NCBI GenBank assembly: GCA_963082975.1
Contig: CAUJBJ010000010.1
Location: 496,001 to 560,000 of the forward strand
DNA from: Labia minor
Lineage: Eukaryota > Arthropoda > Insecta > Dermaptera > Spongiphoridae
DNA: 64,000 nt
Direction: 5' to 3'
The notes under the pieces were generated by a model that worked only from the letters and a program-made list of their open reading frames with translations, did not search any database and was not told the DNA's origin. Below are positions 54,806 to 64,000 of the stretch, piece by piece; position 1 is the stretch's first letter, and each line of letters opens with the position of its first letter. The translations under genes were made by a program, and so were the position numbers.

Positions 54806-56033
54806 TCTTTTTTATTTTATTTTATTAATTTTCTGATTATAATGAAGAATAAATTCATATTTGATCGATTTCTTAAATATTTTCATTGAATTCTTACGGA
54901 TTACTGTGATTTTGTTCAAATATTAAAGGGAAAATCCTATTTTTTTAAATACGAGGGATAAAATTATCTATTTTATTTTATTTTATTAATTTTCTGGTTC
55001 TAATGAAGAATAAATTCATATTTGATCGATTTCTTAAATATTTTCATTGAATTCTTACGGAAAAGTCTGATTTTGTTCAAATATTAAAGGGAAAATCCTA
55101 CTTTTTTAAATACGAGGGATAAAATTATCTTTTTTATTTTATTTTATTAATTTTCTGATTATAATGAAGAATAAATTCATTTTTGATCGATTTCTTAAAT
55201 ATTTTCATTGAATTCTTACGGATTAGTGTGATTTTGTTCAAATATTAAAGGGAAAATCCTACTTTTTTAAATACGAGGGATAAAATTATCTTTTATATTT
55301 TATTTTATTCATTTTCTGATTCTAATTAAGAATAAATTCATATTTGATCGATTTCTTAAATATTTTCATTGAATTCTTACGGAAAAGTCTGATTTTGTTC
55401 AAATATTAAAGGGAAAATCCTACTTTTTTAAATACGAGGGACAAAATTTTCTTTTATATTTTATTTTATTCATTTTCTGATTCTAATGAAGAATAAATTC
55501 ATATTTGATCGATTTCTTAAATATTTTCATTGAATTCTTACGGAAAAGTGTGATTTTGATCAAATATTAAAGGGAAAATCCTACTTTTTTAAATACGAGG
55601 AATAAAATTATCTTTTTTATTTTATTTTATAAATTTTCTGATTCTAATGAAGAATAAATTCATATTTGATCGATTTCTTAAATATTTTCATTGAATTCTT
55701 ACGGAAAAGTCTGATTTTGTTCAAATATTAAAGGGAAAATCCTACTTTTTTAAATACGAGGGATAAAATTATCTTTTTTATTTTATTTTATTAATTTTCT
55801 GATTATAATTAAGAATAAATTCATATTTGATCGATTTCTTAAATATTTTCATTGAATTCTTACGGATTACTGTGATTTTGTTCAAATATTAAAGGGAAAA
55901 TCCTACTTTTTTAAATACGAGGGATAAAATTATCTTTTATATTTTATTTTATTAATTTTCTGATTCTAATGAAGAATAAATTCATATTTGATCGATTTCT
56001 TAAATATTTTCATTGAATTCTTACGGATTACTG

Positions 56034-59000
56034 TGATTTTGTTCAAATATTAAAGGGAAAATCCTACTTTTTTAAATACGAGGGATAAAATTATCTTTTT
56101 TATTTTATTTTATTAATTTTCTGATTCTAATGAAGAATAAATTCATATTTGATCGATTTCTTAAATATTTTCATTGAATTCTTACGGAAAAGTCTGATTT
56201 TGTTCAAATATTAAAGGGAAAATCCTACTTTTTTAAATACGAGGGACAAAATTATCTTTTATATTTTATTTTATTCATTTTCTGATTCTAATGAAGAATA
56301 AATTCATATTTGATCGATTTCTTAAATATTTTCATTGAATTCTTACGGAAAAGTGTGATTTTGATCAAATATTAAAGGGAAAATCCTACTTTTTTAAATA
56401 CGAGGAATAAAATTATCTTTTTTATTTTATTTTATTAATTTTCTGGTTCTAATGAAGAATAAATTCATATTTGATCGATTTCTTAATTATTTTCATTGAA
56501 TTCTTACGGAAAATCTGATTTTGTTCAAATATTAAAGGGAAAATTCCTACTTTTTTAAATACGAGGGATAAAATTATCTTTTATATTTTATTTTATTCAT
56601 TTTCTGATTCTAATGAAGAATAAATTCATATTTGATTGATTTCTTAAATATTTTCATTGAATTCTTACGGATTAGCGTGATTTTGTTCAAATATTAAAGG
56701 GAAAATCCTACTTTTTTAAATACGAGGGATAAAATTAACTTTTATATTTTATTTTATTAATTTTCTGATTCTATTGAAGAATAAATTCATATTTGATCGA
56801 TTTCTTAAATATTTTCATTGAATTCTTACGGAAAAGTCTGATTTTGTTCAAATATTAAAGGGAAAAATCCTACTTTTTTAAATACGAGGGATAAAATTAT
56901 CTTTTATATTTTATTTTATTAATTTTCTGATTCTATTGAAGAATAAATTCATATTTGATCGATTTCTTAAATATTTTCATTGAATTCTTACGGAAAAGTC
57001 TGATTTTGTTCAAATATTAAAGGGAAAATCCTACTTTTTTAAATACGAGGGATAAAATTATCTTTTATATTTTATTTTATTAATTTTCTGATTCTATTGA
57101 AGAATAAATTCATATTTGATCGATTTCTTAAATATTTTCATTGAATTCTTACGGAAAATTCTGATTTTGTTCAAATATTAAAGGGAAAATCCTACTTTTT
57201 TAAATACAAGGGATAAAATTATCTTTTATATTTTATTTTATTAATTTTCTGATTCTATTGAAGAATAAATTCATATTTGATCGATTTCTTAAATATTTTC
57301 ATTGAATTCTTACGGATTATTGTGATTTTGTTCAAATATTAAAGGGAAAATCCTACTTTTTTAAATACGAGGGATAAAATTATCTTTTATATTTTATTTT
57401 ATTAATTTTCTGATTCTAATGAAGAATAAATTCATATTTGATCGATTTCTTAAATATTTTCATTGAATTCTTACGGATTACTGTGATTTTGTTCGAATAT
57501 TAAAGGGAAAATCCTACTTTTTTAAATACGAGGGATAAAATTATCTTTTTTATTTTATTTTATTAATTTTCTGATTCTAATGAAGAATAAATTCATATTT
57601 GATCGATTTCTTAAATATTTTCATTGAATTCTTACGGAAAAGTCTGATTTTGTTCAAATATTAAAGGGAAAATCCTACTTTTTTAAATACGAGGGACAAA
57701 ATTATCTTTTATATTTTATTTTATTCATTTTCTGATTCTAATGAAGAATAAATTCATATTTGATCGATTTCTTAAATATTTTCATTGAATTCTTACGGAA
57801 AAGTGTGATTTTGATCAAATATTAAAGGGAAAATCCTACTTTTTTAAATACGAGGAATAAAATTATCTTTTTTATTTTATTTTATAAATTTTCTGATTCT
57901 AATGAAGAATAAATTCATATTTGATCGATTTCTTAAATATTTTCATTGAATTCTTACGGAAAAGTCTGATTTTGTTCAAATATTAAAGGGAAAATCCTAC
58001 TTTTTTAAATACGAGGGATAAAATTATCTTTTTTATTTTATTTTATTAATTTTCTGATTATAATTAAGAATAAATTCATATTTGATCGATTTCTTAAATA
58101 TTTTCATTGAATTCTTACGGATTACTGTGATTTTGTTCAAATATTAAAGGGAAAATCCTACTTTTTTAAATACGAGGGATAAAATTATCTTTTATATTTT
58201 ATTTTATTAATTTTTGTGATTCTAATGAAGAATAAATTCATATTTGATCGATTTCTTAAATATTTTCATTGAATTCTTACGGATTACTGTGATTTTGTTC
58301 AAATATTAAAGGGAAAATCCTACTTTTTTAAATACGAGGGATAAAATTATCTTTTTTATTTTATTTTATTAATTTTCTGATTCTAATGAAGAATAAATTC
58401 ATATTTGATCGATTTCTTAAATATTTTCATTGAATTCTTACGGAAAAGTCTGATTTTGTTCAAATATTAAAGGGAAAATCCTACTTTTTTAAATACGAGG
58501 GACAAAATTATCTTTTATATTTTATTTTATTCATTTTCTGATTCTAATGAAGAATAAATTCATATTTGATCGATTTCTTAAATATTTTCATTGAATTCTT
58601 ACGGAAAAGTGTGATTTTGATCAAATATTAAAGGGAAAATCCTACTTTTTTAAATACGAGGAATAAAATTATCTTTTTTATTTTATTTTATAAATTTTCT
58701 GATTCTAATGAAGAATAAATTCATATTTGATCGATTTCTTAAATATTTTCATTGAATTCTTACGGATTAGTGTGATTTTGTTCAAATATTAAAGGGAAAA
58801 TCCTACTTTTTTTAAATACGAGGGATAAAATTATCTTTATTAATTTATTTTATTAATTTTATGATTCTAATGAAGAATAAATTCATATTTGATCGATTTC
58901 TTAAATATTTTCATTGAATTCTTACGGATTACTGTGATTTTGTTCAAATATTAAAGGGAAAATCCTATTTTTTTAAATACGAGGGATAAAATTATCTATT

Positions 59001-59142
59001 TTATTTTATTAATTTTCTGGTTCTAATGAAGAATAAATTCATATTTGATCGATTTCTTAAATATTTTCATTGAATTCTTACGGAAAAGTCTGATTTTGTT
59101 CAAATATTAAAGGGAAAATCCTACTTTTTTAAATACGAGGGA
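56034..59142 (+). repeat. 3.1-kb block duplicated at 59413 (offset 3379 bp)
   Basis: This block matches 59413-62520. Shared private marks are TTAATTATTTTC with the one-base-short GGAAAATCTG (56508 and 59887), AAAATTCCTAC, TTTGATTGATTTC, GGATTAGCGTG, AAATTAACTTTT, TTCGAATATT and AATTTTTGTGATTC (58216 and 61595). Left edge: GTG against CTG. Right edge: GACAAAA against GATAAAA. The one indel seen is an extra T near 58811 in this copy. Confidence 0.9.
58872..59027 (+). repeat. 156-bp length-variant monomer (3 of 4)
   Basis: Same 5-bp tail loss, preceded by TTTTATGATTC and followed by CTGGTTC. It lies in the first copy of the 3379-bp duplication. Confidence 0.85.
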
Positions 59143-59412
59143 CAAAATTTTCTTTTATATTTTATTTTATTCATTTTCTGATTCTAATGAAGAATAAATT
59201 CATATTTGATCGATTTCTTAAATATTTTCATTGAATTCTTACGGAAAAGTGTGATTTTGATCAAATATTAAAGGGAAAATCCTACTTTTTTAAATACGAG
59301 GAATAAAATTATCTTTTTTATTTTATTTTATAAATTTTCTGATTCTAATGAAGAATAAATTCATATTTGATCGATTTCTTAAATATTTTCATTGAATTCT
59401 TACGGAAAAGTC

Positions 59413-62400
59413 TGATTTTGTTCAAATATTAAAGGGAAAATCCTACTTTTTTAAATACGAGGGATAAAATTATCTTTTTTATTTTATTTTATTAATTTTC
59501 TGATTCTAATGAAGAATAAATTCATATTTGATCGATTTCTTAAATATTTTCATTGAATTCTTACGGAAAAGTCTGATTTTGTTCAAATATTAAAGGGAAA
59601 ATCCTACTTTTTTAAATACGAGGGACAAAATTATCTTTTATATTTTATTTTATTCATTTTCTGATTCTAATGAAGAATAAATTCATATTTGATCGATTTC
59701 TTAAATATTTTCATTGAATTCTTACGGAAAAGTGTGATTTTGATCAAATATTAAAGGGAAAATCCTACTTTTTTAAATACGAGGAATAAAATTATCTTTT
59801 TTATTTTATTTTATTAATTTTCTGGTTCTAATGAAGAATAAATTCATATTTGATCGATTTCTTAATTATTTTCATTGAATTCTTACGGAAAATCTGATTT
59901 TGTTCAAATATTAAAGGGAAAATTCCTACTTTTTTAAATACGAGGGATAAAATTATCTTTTATATTTTATTTTATTCATTTTCTGATTCTAATGAAGAAT
60001 AAATTCATATTTGATTGATTTCTTAAATATTTTCATTGAATTCTTACGGATTAGCGTGATTTTGTTCAAATATTAAAGGGAAAATCCTACTTTTTTAAAT
60101 ACGAGGGATAAAATTAACTTTTATATTTTATTTTATTAATTTTCTGATTCTATTGAAGAATAAATTCATATTTGATCGATTTCTTAAATATTTTCATTGA
60201 ATTCTTACGGAAAAGTCTGATTTTGTTCAAATATTAAAGGGAAAAATCCTACTTTTTTAAATACGAGGGATAAAATTATCTTTTATATTTTATTTTATTA
60301 ATTTTCTGATTCTATTGAAGAATAAATTCATATTTGATCGATTTCTTAAATATTTTCATTGAATTCTTACGGAAAAGTCTGATTTTGTTCAAATATTAAA
60401 GGGAAAATCCTACTTTTTTAAATACGAGGGATAAAATTATCTTTTATATTTTATTTTATTAATTTTCTGATTCTATTGAAGAATAAATTCATATTTGATC
60501 GATTTCTTAAATATTTTCATTGAATTCTTACGGAAAATTCTGATTTTGTTCAAATATTAAAGGGAAAATCCTACTTTTTTAAATACAAGGGATAAAATTA
60601 TCTTTTATATTTTATTTTATTAATTTTCTGATTCTATTGAAGAATAAATTCATATTTGATCGATTTCTTAAATATTTTCATTGAATTCTTACGGATTATT
60701 GTGATTTTGTTCAAATATTAAAGGGAAAATCCTACTTTTTTAAATACGAGGGATAAAATTATCTTTTATATTTTATTTTATTAATTTTCTGATTCTAATG
60801 AAGAATAAATTCATATTTGATCGATTTCTTAAATATTTTCATTGAATTCTTACGGATTACTGTGATTTTGTTCGAATATTAAAGGGAAAATCCTACTTTT
60901 TTAAATACGAGGGATAAAATTATCTTTTTTATTTTATTTTATTAATTTTCTGATTCTAATGAAGAATAAATTCATATTTGATCGATTTCTTAAATATTTT
61001 CATTGAATTCTTACGGAAAAGTCTGATTTTGTTCAAATATTAAAGGGAAAATCCTACTTTTTTAAATACGAGGGACAAAATTATCTTTTATATTTTATTT
61101 TATTCATTTTCTGATTCTAATGAAGAATAAATTCATATTTGATCGATTTCTTAAATATTTTCATTGAATTCTTACGGAAAAGTGTGATTTTGATCAAATA
61201 TTAAAGGGAAAATCCTACTTTTTTAAATACGAGGAATAAAATTATCTTTTTTATTTTATTTTATAAATTTTCTGATTCTAATGAAGAATAAATTCATATT
61301 TGATCGATTTCTTAAATATTTTCATTGAATTCTTACGGAAAAGTCTGATTTTGTTCAAATATTAAAGGGAAAATCCTACTTTTTTAAATACGAGGGATAA
61401 AATTATCTTTTTTATTTTATTTTATTAATTTTCTGATTATAATTAAGAATAAATTCATATTTGATCGATTTCTTAAATATTTTCATTGAATTCTTACGGA
61501 TTACTGTGATTTTGTTCAAATATTAAAGGGAAAATCCTACTTTTTTAAATACGAGGGATAAAATTATCTTTTATATTTTATTTTATTAATTTTTGTGATT
61601 CTAATGAAGAATAAATTCATATTTGATCGATTTCTTAAATATTTTCATTGAATTCTTACGGATTACTGTGATTTTGTTCAAATATTAAAGGGAAAATCCT
61701 ACTTTTTTAAATACGAGGGATAAAATTATCTTTTTTATTTTATTTTATTAATTTTCTGATTCTAATGAAGAATAAATTCATATTTGATCGATTTCTTAAA
61801 TATTTTCATTGAATTCTTACGGAAAAGTCTGATTTTGTTCAAATATTAAAGGGAAAATCCTACTTTTTTAAATACGAGGGACAAAATTATCTTTTATATT
61901 TTATTTTATTCATTTTCTGATTCTAATGAAGAATAAATTCATATTTGATCGATTTCTTAAATATTTTCATTGAATTCTTACGGAAAAGTGTGATTTTGAT
62001 CAAATATTAAAGGGAAAATCCTACTTTTTTAAATACGAGGAATAAAATTATCTTTTTTATTTTATTTTATAAATTTTCTGATTCTAATGAAGAATAAATT
62101 CATATTTGATCGATTTCTTAAATATTTTCATTGAATTCTTACGGATTAGTGTGATTTTGTTCAAATATTAAAGGGAAAATCCTACTTTTTTAAATACGAG
62201 GGATAAAATTATCTTTATTAATTTATTTTATTAATTTTATGATTCTAATGAAGAATAAATTCATATTTGATCGATTTCTTAAATATTTTCATTGAATTCT
62301 TACGGATTACTGTGATTTTGTTCAAATATTAAAGGGAAAATCCTATTTTTTTAAATACGAGGGATAAAATTATCTATTTTATTTTATTAATTTTCTGGTT

Positions 62401-62520
62401 CTAATGAAGAATAAATTCATATTTGATCGATTTCTTAAATATTTTCATTGAATTCTTACGGAAAAGTCTGATTTTGTTCAAATATTAAAGGGAAAATCCT
62501 ACTTTTTTAAATACGAGGGA
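59413..62520 (+). repeat. 3.1-kb block, second copy
   Basis: Second copy of 56034-59142. About 270 bp separate the end of the first copy from the start of this one, so it is not a simple abutting tandem duplication unless those bases were later replaced by exchange. It shares every rare mark listed for the first copy, including a CpG-to-TpG change in TTTGATTGATT near 60016. Confidence 0.9.
62250..62405 (+). repeat. 156-bp length-variant monomer (4 of 4)
   Basis: Copy of the unit at 58872 at an offset of 3378 bp; one base of the 3379 offset is used up by an extra T near 58811 in the upstream copy. Confidence 0.85.
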
Positions 62521-63854
62521 TAAAATTATCTTTTTTATTTTATTTTATTAATTTTCTGATTATAATGAAGAATAAATTCATTTTTGATCGATTTCTTAAA
62601 TATTTTCATTCAATTCTTACGGATTAGTGTGATTTTGTTCAAATATTAAAGGGAAAATCCTACTTTTTTAAATACGAGGGATAAAATTATCTTTTATATT
62701 TTATTTTATTCATTTTCTGATTCTAATTAAGAATAAATTCATATTTGATCGATTTCTTAAATATTTTCATTGAATTCTTACGGAAAAGTCTGATTTTGTT
62801 CAAATATTAAAGGGAAAATCCTACTTTTTTAAATACGAGGGATAAAATTATCTTTTATATTTTATTTTATTAATTTTCTGATTCTATTGAAGAATAAATT
62901 CATATTTGATCGATTTCTTAAATATTTTCATTGAATTCTTACGGAAAAGTCTGATTTTGTTCAAATATTAAAGGGAAAATCCTACTTTTTTAAATACGAG
63001 GGATAAAATTATCTTTTTTATTTTATTTTATTAATTTTCTGATTATAATGAAGAATAAATTCATATTTGATCGATTTCTTAAATATTTTCATTGAATTCT
63101 TACGGATTACTGTGATTTTGTTCAAATATTAAAGGGAAAATCCTATTTTATTAAATACGAGGGATAAAATTATCTATTTTATTTTATTTTATTAATTTTC
63201 TGGTTCTAATGAAGAATAAATTCATATTTGATCGATTTCTTAAATATTTTCATTGAATTCTTACGGAAAAGTCTGATTTTGTTCAAATATTAAAGGGAAA
63301 ATCCTACTTTTTTAAATACAAGGGATAAAATTATCTTTTTTATTTTATTTTATTAATTTTCTGATTATAATGAAGAATAAATTCATTTTTGATCGATTTC
63401 TTAAATATTTTCATTGAATTCTTACGGATTAGTGTGATTTTGTTCAAATATTAAAGGGAAAATCCTACTTTTTTAAATACGAGGGATAAAATTATCTTTT
63501 ATATTTTATTTTATTCATTTTCTGATTCTAATTAAGAATAAATTCATATTTGATCGATTTCTTAAATATTTTCATTGAATTCTTACGGAAAATTCTGATT
63601 TTGTTCAAATATTAAAGGGAAAATCCTACTTTTTTAAATACGAGGGATAAAATTATCTTTTATATTTTATTTTATTAATTTTCTGATTCTATTGAAGAAT
63701 AAATTCATATTTGATCGATTTCTTAAATATTTTCATTGAATTCTTACGGAAAAGTCTGATTTTGTTCAAATATTAAAGGGAAAATCCTACTTTTTTAAAT
63801 ACGAGGGATAAAATTATCTTTTTTATTTTATTTTATTAATTTTCTGATTATAAT

Positions 63855-64000
63855 GAAGAATAAATTCATATTTTATCGATTTCTTAAATATTTTCATTGA
63901 ATTCTTACGGAAAAGTCTGATTTTGTTCAAATATTAAAGGGAAAATCCTACTTTTTTAAATACGAGGGATAAAATTATCTTTTTTATTTTATTTTATTAA
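63855..64000 (+). repeat. Partial terminal monomer, array continues past the window
   Basis: The last unit is class K and is cut 146 bp in, within its TTTTTTATTTTATTTTATTAA tail (split by the window edge). It has TTTTATCGATTTC in place of TTTGATCG. At the other end the window opens with TT, the last bases of a preceding unit. Both array ends therefore lie outside this window. Confidence 0.95.

Larger units (their letters stand above)
1..64000 (+). repeat. 161-bp AT-rich satellite DNA array filling the window
   Basis: Every part of the window is a head-to-tail copy of one 161-bp unit; successive GAAGAATAAATTC landmarks fall at 3, 164, 325, 486, 647 and so on to 63855. All units have the same orientation. 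I count 400 complete units (395 near full length, five of 57 bp) plus a partial last one. The total length matches this count once the small indels are included, so there is no inserted unique sequence. A typical unit is about 20.5% G+C with more T than A on this strand (74 to 54). Stop codons in all frames prevent any substantial reading frame. Long homogeneous arrays like this are known from centromeric or heterochromatic satellites; a centromeric role here is inference, and I do not recognise the family. Confidence 0.98.

Noticed and set aside
1-64000. CRISPR array
   Set aside because: The units are full tandem copies with no unique spacers between short repeats, and the 161-bp period is far too long.
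1-64000. AATAAA in every unit as polyadenylation signals
   Set aside because: GAAGAATAAATTC puts AATAAA on the + strand every 161 bp, but with no gene or downstream GT-rich element this is most simply a result of the AT-rich sequence.
1-64000. Transposon, LTR or other mobile element within or between units
   Set aside because: Unit spacing leaves no insertion longer than a base or two anywhere in the window, and no terminal repeats or target-site duplications are seen.

Overview
The whole 64 kb window is one uninterrupted, head-to-tail satellite DNA array. The basic unit is 161 bp and about 79.5% A+T (a typical unit counts 54 A, 74 T, 15 C, 18 G), always in the same orientation. I find no gene, RNA gene, transposon, CRISPR array or other unique sequence. 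From the first complete unit start (position 3) to the last (63855) the length is 63,852 bp. This equals 395 units of 161 bp plus five shortened units of 57 bp, minus 28 bp, and the small indels I could locate sum to -28. The bookkeeping therefore closes and leaves no room for a hidden insertion. The last unit, 63855-64000, is cut by the window edge.

A satellite of this size and regularity points to a eukaryotic nuclear chromosome, probably (peri)centromeric or other constitutive heterochromatin. The family is not one I recognise, so the species stays open. Each unit keeps three CpGs where about 1.7 are expected from its base composition. That argues weakly against a heavily CpG-methylated genome and is compatible with an invertebrate such as an insect.

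The array is not homogeneous. Units fall into linked variant classes, distinguished by a central block (GGATTATTGTG, GGATTACTGTG, GGATTAGTGTG, GGAAAAGTCTG, GGAAAATTCTG, or GGAAAAGTGTG followed by GATC) and by a T-rich tail. I call these T, C, G, K, L and D. They are arranged in recurring orders, most clearly the cassette K-D-G, in a shifting higher-order repeat (HOR) pattern.

Layout: 1-12 kb holds mixed HORs with 6- to 15-unit offsets. 12.5-17.2 kb holds a 13-unit (2093 bp) HOR. 17.4-20 kb holds a 5-unit duplication and K-G dimers. 22.5-26 kb holds an 11-unit duplication (1771 bp). 28.7-38.9 kb holds a tandem duplication of 5046 bp whose copies differ by one base by eye. 25.7-28.6 kb recurs at 37.7-40.7 kb. 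43.6-46.6 kb holds a 9-unit duplication. 50-64 kb is a subdomain with its own tail variants and with 2254 bp and 3379 bp duplications. The five 57-bp units have an identical junction, explained by a 104-bp deletion between two TTCATT copies inside one variant class, and were then spread by these duplications. The picture is of unequal exchange and repeated block duplication, much of it recent. Duplicate boundaries and difference counts come from reading by eye and may miss isolated substitutions.
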